Origin: Neurospora tetrasperma FGSC 2508
Taxonomy: Eukaryota; Ascomycota; Sordariomycetes; Sordariales; Sordariaceae
NCBI RefSeq assembly: GCF_000213175.1
Contig: NW_009799099.1
Location: 1,253,560 to 1,317,559 of the forward strand
Length of the DNA stretch: 64,000 bases
Reading direction: 5' to 3'
The translations under genes and the position numbers were made by a program. The notes beneath the pieces are model-generated. The model saw only the letters and a list, made by a program, of their open reading frames with translations. It was not told the DNA's origin and did no database searches. Shown here piece after piece: positions 35,098 through 45,423 of the stretch. Every line of letters starts with the position of its first letter. The stretch's first letter is position 1.

Positions 35098-37041
35098 CTA
35101 ATCGGAGTCATCGTCGATCCTCGCCCGAGCTCGATCCACCGCCGTGTCACCGGCAGGCTTGTTCGCTTGGACGACCGGAGGACGGTAGAACACGGTCTCG
35201 TCGTCTTCGGTGTCGAGCTGCATGAGGAAGGTCTCCCACTTCTCGATCAACTGAGTAAGAAAGTTAGTAAACAGTTGCGTTTCATGTTGGTGTCAAGGGG
35301 GAAACATACCTCCTTCTGAGCCTCAACGGCACTTTCCAAGAAGGTCTCAACACCCGACTTGAAGTCCTCAACCTTCTCCCTCTCGAACCTGTCCAGCTCA
35401 GCGCGCATCAGACGGCCCATGTCCTCAAACAACAAGCGCGCCTGATGCACCTTGCGTTCAGCATCCGCCACCTCGGCATTAACTTGGTTCAAGCGGTCCT
35501 GCTGACTCTTGCCTTGCCTCAAGAGCTTGTCCTGGCTAGCCTTCCGCTTCTGCAATTCCGACTCGGCGCTGTGCCAGCTATAAAATGCCTTCTGGCGCTG
35601 CGAGAAGGCCTGCTTGACACTGCCAATGAGACGGATGTACTCTTCGATGATGATACCGAAGGTGAGCACATCCTGTTGGGCTTGGCGGTCATACACGTCT
35701 CTAATGGTAAGCTGCAACTCCGAGAGCGCGTCGAGAGGGCCGGAGAGAGTAGGCGACAGCTCCACGGTCGAGAGAGCATGGAGAGAGGCCGAGAACTCGC
35801 CAGCGGCCTCCGCCATCGCTTTGCGCTGCGCGACCATGCTGTCCATGGCCTTCAGAAGGCCCTTGAGTTGGTTCTCAAGAGCATCAAGGTAGACTCTGCG
35901 ATCATGGAACCACTACAACCATCCATCGTTAGCACTGTCTTTAGCACGCAACCCCCAGGGAGGAAGTCACAACTCACATCATCCTGCTCCACGAACTTGT
36001 TCCCGCTTCCGACACTAATACCAAACGTGCTCAGCACGCCCTTGCTCTCGCCCAAGTGTGGCTCCTTGCGCTCCTTGTGCTTGACATCGATGTTGAACGC
36101 CTCGCTCTCCAAGAACAGCTTGAGGTCGGCATCGTGCTGTAACGTCGGATGGGCGGCTGTCTTGTTAAGCATCTTTTCCAGAGCGGCGCGTCGCGCCTCG
36201 ACAAAGTTGCTTTCGAACCGGCCCACCGCCTGCTTCTCGGGCGGAGGAGGCACCACCACGCCCGGGTTGTTGGCGTGTAGCGTGTTGTAGAGCCATAAGA
36301 AATCGCGGTACCGCCGCTTGACTTCAAACTCGGGCTGCTTGTAGGCTTTTGATGTCGTCTGAGTTGTTCGGTTGTGGTTAGCGCATTTGCATGTCCAAAG
36401 ATAGGGGAATACGAGTGTATCTAGACGTTCCGTACCTTTGTCCTCACAGAGTAAACTATATGACTACTAGTCAAATCGCCAACCTTGTGGGGATCGCCGA
36501 CAGAGATATGGAACGTTGGGTTCGCCGCCTGCTCTATACTGACGCTCGGCTGCATCGACGTGCGCACCGGGCTTGGCAGGGCAGGCGGTACCGGCGGCGG
36601 CTGCCTTGGCCCGCTCGAACTATCATTGTATAGCTCCTCCTCCTCGATGCGGTGCGGGTCGGAGGGTCCACCGCCGGGCCTCCTGGCGCCGCTGCCGATC
36701 TGGTTCGGGCCTCCGGACAAGGTCGTCCTTAAGGGTAGCTGCTCCTTGAGAGGCGGCTGAGGGGGGGCAAGCGGGGTGTCAGTGGCCGTAGGGGTGCTGG
36801 CACCTAGAGGACCAAGCGGATCGTCCTCGACGGCCTCGAGACGGGTTGGTTGGGCGACCAGGCGACGGGGTGTCAGGCGCGAGGGTCGGCTGCTGCTCGT
36901 GTGGGTTGACGGCGTCAGGGTTGACGATGTGGACGGGGCGGCGGTGCTGTCGGCGGGCGCCGTGTCATCGGACTGGGGAACTGTAGAGGAGCTGTTGTTG
37001 CTCTCGCCGCCGATGGCGCTGTCGGCCCAGGGATCCTCCAT
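35098..37041 (-). CDS. vps5: Vps5-type sorting nexin (PX-BAR), retromer subunit
   Basis: Endosomal sorting nexin that dimerises with Vps17 and helps the retromer return receptors such as Vps10 to the Golgi. Four exons (37041-36436, 36358-35978, 35912-35310, 35250-35098) give 580 residues. The first about 165 residues are Ser/Thr/Pro-rich and disordered. The PX domain follows: FHISVGDPHKVGD, YSVRTKTTSKAY, and the phosphoinositide-binding RRYRDFLWLY with PPPPEKQ. The remainder is a helical BAR domain (about 325-560) with WFHDRRVYLDALENQLKGLL, VYDRQAQQDVLTFGIIIEEY, FYSWHSAESELQKRK and a final EKWETFLMQL. The protein ends in an acidic DDDSD tail. Introns are 77, 65 and 59 nt, all with good donors. 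The ATG at 37041 was chosen because the earlier in-frame start is TTG. Confidence 0.92.
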
Positions 37042-37665
37042 TGCGCAGCTCCTGCTTGTAGGATTCTCAACCAAAAGATGGATTCAAGGAATAGACACGA
37101 TGATAAAACGCACAAATCACCAGCAGTATATGAAGGCCGGTAGTATGGAAGCTCCAAGGAACGTATACCATAGAGACGGGTATTGGTACGGATGGTGAGT
37201 GGACTGTTGAATGGGAACTTGGAGTGCGCTAACCTGGTCGCCTAGGCAGGTGCATCGTCAGCGGCCAAGCTCCCCGTCGCCCAAAGCAGCTGCGGGACGC
37301 TCGGGCCAATTGACGTCGTTTCACCACCTCTTACTACATAGTAACAGCGGGTGAAGCTATTCAAACAACATACTGGAACTGCTAAAGTTTGTTATTGACT
37401 TCTAGTTTCTTTGCTTGATTTTATTAAACCCTATTTCTCGGCTTGAAGGTATCACTGAACTAATGATTCCCAACCCTATGGACCTTTTTCGCGAACCGGA
37501 ACTCCTGGATCGTCAACTCCTTTCGATCGCAATAGTACATGCGACCCATTTCAACCGTCATTGATCATGGTCAAACAACCTACTTCACGTTGGAAAACAA
37601 GACCTTTCCTGCCAATATTGCCATGGCTCCCTGGGTTCCTACAAGGACCGCTGATCCTGAACCTC
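37042..37665. other. Spacer between TAF5 3' end and Vps5 promoter
   Basis: Both flanking genes are on the minus strand, so this carries the TAF5 3' untranslated region and the Vps5 upstream region. No gene seen. Confidence 0.6.
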
Positions 37666-40600
37666 CTAACGCTCAGGATCATAGCATCCGCCCGCAACCA
37701 CAAGGTTCATTCTCGTAAATTGCACCTTCAAAACAGGAGTTTTCTTGGTCGCAAACGCGCTGATTTGATCAGGTGTGATCTGCACCTCCTTGCCCTTCTT
37801 CTTCCCTGTAACCGCACCGCTGCTGCCATTAGCGCTGCCGCTGGCGGTGCCAGTGTTGCCGGTAGCATTAGCGGCAGCTGCTGGTGTAGCCGCAGAACCA
37901 GTGCCACCCACGGTGATCGAATTACCGTTGGGACCTCCGCCAGACGCCACAGCGATGCTGTCGCCAGTCGCAGCACCATCCGCCTGTTGACCAGATGCGC
38001 CTCCTCCAACCGCCGCACCGCTACTCGTGATAGCAAGCTGGCTGCTCTTGCTGGGATCGGCCGGCAACTCCACATCCCACAGCCGCACGGTGCCATCCAA
38101 GCCTCCTGACACGAGCACGCTCGACTCGGCACTGAAGCTTAGTGACGGAATACCACCCTTGCCGTGGCCGCGGCACCGCTTAATACGCGCGCCCTTGGCA
38201 ATATCCCAGAAGAAAATGTTTCCACCCGTATCGGCGCTGGCGAGGATCTTTCCGTTCGGCGCGCATTGCAACGCGCTGATGTAGTCCGTGTGGCCCGTGA
38301 AGATGCGGACGCAATTGCCTGTCACCACCGACCACATGCGGATGGACTTGTCGGTGTCGTCCGATGCCGAGAAGATGTACGTTCCGTTCGGGTGCCACGC
38401 GATTGCTGAGATGGGCGTATCATGTCCGACCATAATGCGCAGTGCAGAGGCTCTATCTTGCGCGAACACGCGGACGGTCTTGTCCCAGCCGCCAGTCGCG
38501 AAGTAATGACCGTGAGGACCCCAAAGGACGCGGAAGACGGGGCCATCGTGGGCCTTGTAGATGCATAGACATGCCCAGTGGTCGAGGGACCAAAGGCGGA
38601 CTTGACCGTCCGCCGAGCATGATACAAGTAGCTTGGTGCTCGTATCAGGCTTGGCCCCGTCGGCTTCTGGGAAGACATTACGGTCCAGGTTGGCAATGGA
38701 ATCCGAGAAAGACACACCGTAGACCGGACCGGAGTGGCCGATCAGCTTCCGGTTGTTGACTTGTAGATCCTTCTCGCTGGCTACAGATGATTTTAATGGC
38801 TTTCCATTCATAGACCAGACGCGGATATAAGAGTCCATAGTTCCGACAGCCACGAGCTCGTGGTCATTGGAAAAGTCCATACATGACACGCTAAGAAGAA
38901 AACAGTCAGCGTGATGAAGCCGCACCGAAGAACATGTACGAGAACTTACCTCCCCAAGCTGTTATGGAACGTGAACATGCAGGCCGAGACAGGAACACCC
39001 GCACCGCCAGTCCGACCCTCGATCTTGAACCGGTCCCGATTTTCTCGAACTTTTTGCATCTCCATTACGACGTCCCTAGCTCGAGATGGTGGAAGAGGGA
39101 GGTCTGTTCTCGAGGGAGCGTCGGCACTTTCTTCTCGCTTGATCCGCTGATCGAACTCCTCCACGAGTGTGGACCTGCCCTCTACTGGTGGATGTCGCTG
39201 GTCCTCGTCCTCAAGTTCTGCCCGTACGTCTTCTCGCAATTCAGGTTCCATTGGAAGAGGGCCGAGCTTCAGCGGTGCTGATGAGTCGAGAACGTCTCTG
39301 TTTGTAACACCGGTGAAAACACCAGGAATGCCTTCGAGCTGGTCAATCTCATCAAGATCTAGATTATGAGTTCGTCGGTAGATAGCCTCAAAGCTGAATG
39401 GCTCGATGGGCCCTCTTGCGCTGACGTCTACTTGGCAGAAGGTTTGGAGGATAAATGTGATTGTTGAGCCGCCAGCATCCGCCTCGCGCTCGAGAAAGTG
39501 GAAGAGGTTGCCAGAAAGTGACTGGTTGAGCGGGATGCGATACTTGTTCTCCCGGTAGAGTTTGATTGTTTGGTTTTCGCGAATATGTTGTGGAAGGGTG
39601 ACTGTCGTAAATAGGTCTAACGCCTCACGATGGACAGCGTCAAAGTGAGGTCGTAGTGTTGCCAGGTAGTGCTTTGCTTCTTCCACATACCCCGTGGAAA
39701 CGAGCTCGATGTAGGAGTAAACGAAGACAGGCCACAAGAGCTTCCTTAGCTCGAACTATTGCTTGTCAGCATCACTGCCACGGATCATTTGGATCCTCGC
39801 CTTCGTTGTCTCTTACCTTGTAGATGTCCAAGTTATTCTCGATCCAATCTCGGAGCAAGATGAACGCCTTTAAATACTTTCGCGGTCCGTTCTCCTCGTT
39901 GCGCTGCGCGGGCCTGCCGTCAGGCCCGAGATGGGCTGTTTCTTGACGGAAAACGGCTTCGGTCTTGGTGAACCCTTTCTTCTTAAGGTAGTCCGTAACC
40001 TGTGCGTCGTTAGTTGGATGTTTACCACGATAGAGCTCCATCACAGCTTGGATCGGCAGATGAGAAAAGCGGAGAGGCGAATGTGGAGGAGGCGAGTGAT
40101 GGGCAAATCGTGGAGTCATGATTAAATATGGATAGACGTAATGTTTTCTCGTTACCGCAAGTTGTCAGGATGTTTAGGGCAGGGGAAAGCGAAAAGAGAG
40201 GATGTGTTGTGTTGTGATGCGACGACAATAATGAGCTTGATTCTGTAGTAGTAACGGGAGGAGGAGGGGATTCGTAAACCAGGCAGCCTAGAGTTACTAG
40301 ACGGGTGTGCTGGTGAACGGAATCTGAAGTGAATCTGAAATGAACCTGATGGGAAGCCCCATGAATGAGCGCCAAGGCACGGCCGGCCAACATGCCGTGT
40401 GCCCGCCCATTATGAAGGGGGGGAAAAAAAAAGAAAGAAACACAGTGATGGTTGGGAAAGTTCATGGCTGGTACTTGTACATGTAAAGGTTCTGGAGAAA
40501 GAGGAGGGGCAGAAGGAAGCGAGGAGAGTTGAAGCTCATAGAAATTCCATGAGCTGGTACGTTTTGAACAAGGCCACAAAACATTGATAGGTAAAACATG

Positions 40601-40829
40601 GGCAGGTGGAATCAAACACTCAACAAGGACTCACTATCTGATTCAAATTCTGAGGTGTGGGCGCCGTACTGCTCGTCGAGGTCGTCCCTGCGGCTCCTGT
40701 TCCTCCTGTGCCTCCCGTCGTTGGCGCACCACCAGTAGTAGACTGAGGTTGTTGTTGATGTTGTTGGCCACCGCCATATGTGGCACCTCCCGGCGCCTGG
40801 CCGGTGTTTGCTGGTGGGGGGTTGGACAT
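37666..40829 (-). CDS. taf5: TFIID/SAGA subunit TAF5 (LisH, NTD2, WD40)
   Basis: Scaffold subunit shared by TFIID and SAGA in RNA polymerase II initiation. Four exons (40829-40635, 39999-39817, 39755-38950, 38890-37666) give 802 residues. A Gly/Thr/Gln-rich N-terminus leads into LisH (NQI joined to [20 protein letters not shown]), then the TAF5 NTD2 helical domain ([49 protein letters not shown]), then a C-terminal WD40 propeller ([85 protein letters not shown]). A Gly/Ala/Ser-rich insert and a KKKGKE stretch lie near the end. Intron 1 is exceptionally long (635 nt), while the others are 61 and 59 nt. That intron contains a second in-frame ATG at 40119. Confidence 0.93.
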
Positions 40830-41607
40830 GATGTGTGAGATGCCTTTTTATCGAACGGCTACGTATAGCTTATGCTTCTTTGTGTATACAACAGGTGCAA
40901 AATTGAGCCTCAATGACTCCGGTGGCTTGTATGGCTCTTGTTGTATGTGGCTTTCTTAGTAAGTGGGTGGTGAAGGATGAGGAGGACGTCGACGCGTGTG
41001 GCAGATGATGGTAGGTTCTTGATCCAGTTCCTGTGAATGCGGTGCTATATAGTTCGTTCGTAATGGGTATACGCTGACTTCGGAAACGATCTTGGCTGCC
41101 TGTATAACGATAGCGTCTGTTTTACGGCAAAAGGGCGAGGTTGATAATGAGGCTCAAGACAAGATGGAGATGACGAGGTCCAGGTCAGTGCCCGTCCAAG
41201 TGGAAGGAAGACGGCATTTGCCGAGCGAGGACGTCGCGAACAGTCGAACAGTGGACCACTTAGCGCGTCTGTCTAGCGCCTGATCCGTGCTTTGCTGCAG
41301 GCACGCTGGACCTTGGCACTTGCAGGTCCCGGAATTTACCCCACGTTTCGTTCATGTTGTCCGTCAAGGTCCACACCGGCCAGCACCTCAATTGACAAAC
41401 AGTGGTGGGGGAGCTTCCAGAACCTCTTCAACCTTTTTTGTCCCGGAAATACAAAGCACAACCAAACCACCAACAGGCGCATCCAAGAAGTTGACAGCAG
41501 CGACATAAAATCATAAACTACCCAATTGGACTCACTACAATATATATTTACCGATAATTTCATACGCATGAGCATCAACCCATCGATTCGACAAACTTCA
41601 CATCAGC
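40830..41607. promoter_or_regulatory. Shared divergent promoter region of TAF5 and MED11
   Basis: A 778-bp region between the start codons of two RNA polymerase II initiation-machinery genes transcribed away from each other. No open frame of note. Specific factor sites were not identified by eye. Confidence 0.6.
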
Positions 41608-42457
41608 ATGGACAACATCGCCCAACCCCAAGGGCAACTACAGCTCCAATCCCAAATGGACATCGACATCCATGAACCCTTTACAACCGCCGAACACATT
41701 CAGCAGCTCAGCAACATCGACAATGTACGTTTCCTCCTTCCACCGTTTCCATATCCTACAACTAACCTCCTTCTCTCCAAAAAAGGACATCGTCTCCCTT
41801 CTCGAACTAACCTCCAACGCCCTCCGCTGCCTCGCCTCCCCACCACCTACATCATCCGACACCCAGAACCAAACCGAAGCCGAACAACAAAAACAACAAG
41901 CACAAGACCAAGAAGACGCAACAACCCGCTTCACCCAAATCCAATCCACCTTCCTCTCCACCCTCGACCGCGTCGATAAGCAACTCCGTCGACAAATCTA
42001 CGCCATGGAAGAAGCAGGCATCATCAACCTCCGCTCTTCCTCCTCCAACTCCAATCCCAATAACCCCGACGACGACGGTACCGGCGGTCCAGGCGAACCA
42101 AGCGCTTCCAACAAACCCGGCGGTTACGCGGCCGCTTCTGCACCCAAAAACCCCGGCGAACTCACGCGCCCAGCCAAGATCGAGACGCACCGCGGCGCCA
42201 AGTGGGTGCGGCCCGTGGTGGCACGACTGGACCCGGACGGTGTAGGGAGGTATGGGAATCTGGATGTAGGGAGGATGAATATGGCGATTGATACCGTGGA
42301 GAGGGATATGGAACGGGAGCTGTGGCTGAGGGCGAGGGAGCATGCGGAGAGGGTGGTGAAGGAGAAAGGAGTTCCTGCTGCTGGTGTTGGGCCGCTTGGT
42401 GCAGGTGGTGTGATTAAGAAGGAGGAGGCAGGAGCGGATCGGATGGATGAGGATTAG
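41608..42457 (+). CDS. med11: Mediator complex subunit 11 (Med11)
   Basis: Head-module subunit of Mediator, which pairs with Med22 and links the complex to RNA polymerase II and TFIIH. Two exons (41608-41724, 41786-42457) give 262 residues. The conserved helical core is TAEHIQQLSNIDN joined to DIVSLLELTSNALRCLA, then TRFTQIQSTFLSTLDRVDKQ and LRRQIYAMEEAGII. After about residue 140 comes a disordered region, then a segment with AKWVRPVVARLDPDGVGRYGNLDVGRMN and a charged end, RMDED. The 61-nt intron has a GTACGT donor and an ACTAAC branch site. The C-terminal extension is long for Med11. The frame after the TAG stop stays coding-like (see the separate entry). Confidence 0.9.
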
Positions 42458-42682
42458 AGGTCACGTCCCCTTTTTGGTGCTGGTGATGCTGGTGGTGGTC
42501 CACCGGTGGTTAATGAGGATTAGAGGTCCGGTTCCCTTGGGGCTGGTGGCTCTGAGGGCGCGGTTGTTCTAGAGGCAGGATCAGCAGAGGGAATGGATGA
42601 GGGCTTGATGGGGGCTGATCAGATGGATGAGGACTGGATGTTTGAAACCGAGGAATTCTACACGCCGTTCGAGTCTTTTTAA
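42458..42682 (+). other. Coding-like in-frame extension downstream of MED11 stop
   Basis: Reading on in the MED11 frame past the TAG at 42455-42457 gives 21 sense codons, a second TAG at 42521-42523 and then 52 codons to a TAA at 42680-42682. Both TAGs occur in the identical context GAGGATTAGAGGTC. The segment encodes Gly/Ala/acid-rich sequence, including ADQMDEDW, which echoes ADRMDED just before the first stop, so the tail looks like a duplicated and diverged copy of the MED11 C-terminus. It is either an eroded former tail, or translated by readthrough; sequence alone does not decide. Confidence 0.55.
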
Positions 42683-43229
42683 ATCACTCGGACGTTGCGC
42701 GACATGACAGGGGCGATTTGCAGAATTCGTACAACGGGTGGCTTACTTGGTTGGTTCTTCAATGCATGTCTATCAGGAGTTTGGGACTTTGCAACATGAT
42801 TAGATTTGGCATTACGGTGGGTAATTAGGCGTTAGGTCGTTGTTCGGGTGAGCTTTACACTGGGTTGCTGTTGATAGGATTACCATAGGATATCATCACA
42901 TGCAGTTTACACATCAGTGGAATCCGAAACTCCAACGAAGGAGTGTGTAAGGAGTTCAATTTTGATTAGAACCGAAACTATGAGCAGTAATCCCCATCCA
43001 TCAGCCAGTCAAACTGCTCATCATCCATATGGGCCACCGAACAAGACCGAATATGTACGACAAATCCTATTACCCTGAGATTACTCGTTTCATCACTCGT
43101 CGACTAGGACCAAAGCACTTCAATTCTTTTTTACCTCTCAAGGTTCGGCGCGCCTCCAGGCTTGTAAGGACCTTTATGCTCCCCTGCCGCCCAAAAATAT
43201 CCGAAGTACTTCAACGGTCGAATGGACCT
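42683..43229. other. Convergent spacer
   Basis: Between the MED11 tail and the 3' end of the small secreted-protein gene. No gene seen. Confidence 0.6.
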
Positions 43230-44051
43230 CTAGGCCGTAGAACTCTGGCACCGTCTGTCGTAACCACCCGCACCGATAGTGCTGTTGCCGCCCAGGACAA
43301 AGATGGACGGGTCGATGCTGCCGTTTTGATATCATGTCAGTGTATTCAAGCAGGCATGAAGGCAAAGGGACGGGTCAGCGAAAGGGTGGCTTACATATCA
43401 TCAAACAAAACGCAGTTGATATGCTCGTTTGCGTTGTTGATGTCCGCTTTTGAACCATGTCAGCCAGCCATCCTGTTCAACAAGGGAGATAGTATCCAAA
43501 GGAGGAGGAGTAGATAGAACATGACGTACTGTACCACAAAAAGTAACTCTTGCATTTATCACCCGCCGCGTTGCAAGTGTACTGGCACTTGAATGCGCCG
43601 TAGGGGTCGGTGTGGTGGGTGTAGGGCATGTACTATTTTGGATTTGATCCATGTTTGTCAGCTCACTTTTCTTTCACTTCACCGTTCACATCATCATCGT
43701 TCACTCCCATCCACACTCTATACCCTTCCTTCTCTTTCTCCTTTCTCGTGACTCAAGGGGGTGATGATGACATACATGCGGTCCACTCAGAAAGTGTTTA
43801 TCCCACCAGCTCTTCTTGACCGTGTAGGAAGTCCAGTTGAGGTTGGCGGCGGGCGCGACGAGCGAGTAGTCGGCGATGGGCAGGCTGCCAGGCGAGGAAT
43901 CGGTGGCGGGGGGACCATTGACGCAGCTCTTGGCCTTTGCGCCTGAGTTAGAGCTGGGATTGGGGAGGGGGTTGGCGCCGGCGCCAGTGGTGAGGAAGGC
44001 GGCGGACGCCGAGAGAAGAAGGGCGAGGGTTTCGAGGATTGAGGGAGCCAT
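43230..44051 (-). CDS. Small secreted cysteine-containing protein, unknown function
   Basis: Predicted extracellular protein of 172 residues in four exons (44051-43776, 43632-43530, 43446-43395, 43317-43230); all junctions keep frame. A hydrophobic signal peptide (ETLALLLSASAAFLTTGAGA) covers about residues 6-26 and is followed by NPLPNPSS. The mature part has six cysteines: SCVNG, KCQYTC, DKCKS, INCVLF and RRCQS. Aromatic-rich stretches WTSYTVKKSWWDKHF and YMPYTHHTDPYGAFKCQY precede the DINNANEHINCVLFDD and DPSIFVLGGNSTIG segments. There are three N-glycosylation-like sites (NWTS, NSTI and one in the DINNAN region is not a sequon). I do not recognise the family. The high intron number for such a short gene and the even Cys count suggest a folded, disulfide-bonded product. 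Exon 3 is only 52 nt. Confidence 0.72.
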
Positions 44052-45423
44052 TTTTGAGGATGCAAGGTAGGATGGATGGTGGATGGTTGGCCCGGAGTCG
44101 GGTGAGGTTGTTGAGATTGTTCGTTTGAGCTCAGAGTAGGTGCGGTTTGTGTTGAAAGTATCTATCTAGACTCGAGGGAAAACCAAAAGTTGTTTTAGTA
44201 CCAGGTAATGTGAATATCAGGATTAGATGGATTTGTTGAGGTGTAGGTGAGTGAGAGATTTGGCCCGAGTCGGGTGTGAGAAACCTTGGGTCAAATGTTG
44301 AAAGGCAGCAAAGAGGAGAAGGAAGGAACGCTCGAGGGAGAAAACGTTTCTTCCGAGATCTGAAATCGCTTGACAGGTAATGCTTCTGGAGCTCAAGGGA
44401 ATGGCGGAGTTGCCTCTTTCCGCGTTCAAGCTCAAATATGGCACTCCATCCCGAAACAAACGTCTTTCGTCCAACCGCCTTCTCGCAATTCCGGCCAGAT
44501 TTACTTCGACTTGCCACTCATACTTTTGTCCGGGAGAATAACCCGCAAACATACATACCAGCCGAGACACACAAGCAAGCATCACAACTTGTCAGTTCAG
44601 GTCTTTCGAAGAGTAGAGATAGTAAAAGATCAGGTAAGACCCAAGAACCGAGCACATAGTGTGTCCTCGACACAAACATGTGTAACATCCACATGCAACC
44701 TCCCGCTTGTCAAGACGCAGGAACCAGATGGGATGGTAAGACACCGAGACACTTTGGGCAACGCGTTGACGACGCAGCCCTTTCACTTGTACCTCCGTCA
44801 TTCTTTGTGCGTGGTATATGTGTAGAGTGGAAGCTGTGACGTTAGGAGAGAAAGGAAACTACGATTAAAGGATATGGGATGGGTGGGATTTCATTGCCAC
44901 TTGAAATAAAATTCAGATTAGCCGCCATTTGCAAAGAGAAATTTCTTGAAACCTTGTAGAAGGTACATGAAAGATTTTCAGACAATTGTAAAAAAGAGTT
45001 TGGTAGTGATCGAATATGGAGGCGTCAAGAAGCAGGCGACATTCGGAAGTCTGGACCGACAAAAGACGGTGAAACATCACAGCGGGGAGCACCCCATCCG
45101 GTCCTGGTGCGACTTTACCTCAGTAGTAGTTTGACATCTGTTGAGCGACTCGAGATGTGAGCCGAAGGCAAATAGCTATTCGAGTCAAATGGCAAAGCAT
45201 GCCGTTAGTTGCCACACTCTAGATTAACATCAACAACCCATCCAGGAAAAATGCCCAGGTTCAATGTCAACAGTGGAGAAGGGAAAAGGAATGACCAAGG
45301 GCTGGATAGGGTATACACATGCCATGTAGGAAATAAGTCAAACCCAACCAACCTCCTTATGCCAGCAACTCCTACTCCTTCGCTACGTCACTTCACAAAT
45401 CTCTCATCCATACCGCTATTTCC
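44052..45423. other. Spacer between pff1 3' end and secreted-protein promoter
   Basis: Both flanking genes are on the minus strand. Open frames such as 44370-44825 plus are featureless. No gene called. Confidence 0.55.

Noticed and set aside
40022-40615. 197-codon minus-strand frame within the TAF5 first intron
   Set aside because: Frame differs from both flanking exons, is His/Ser/Pro low complexity, and matches no family; treated as intron sequence.
42881-42900. CCATAGG as start of a dispersed 5S rRNA gene
   Set aside because: Flanking bases do not continue into 5S sequence.
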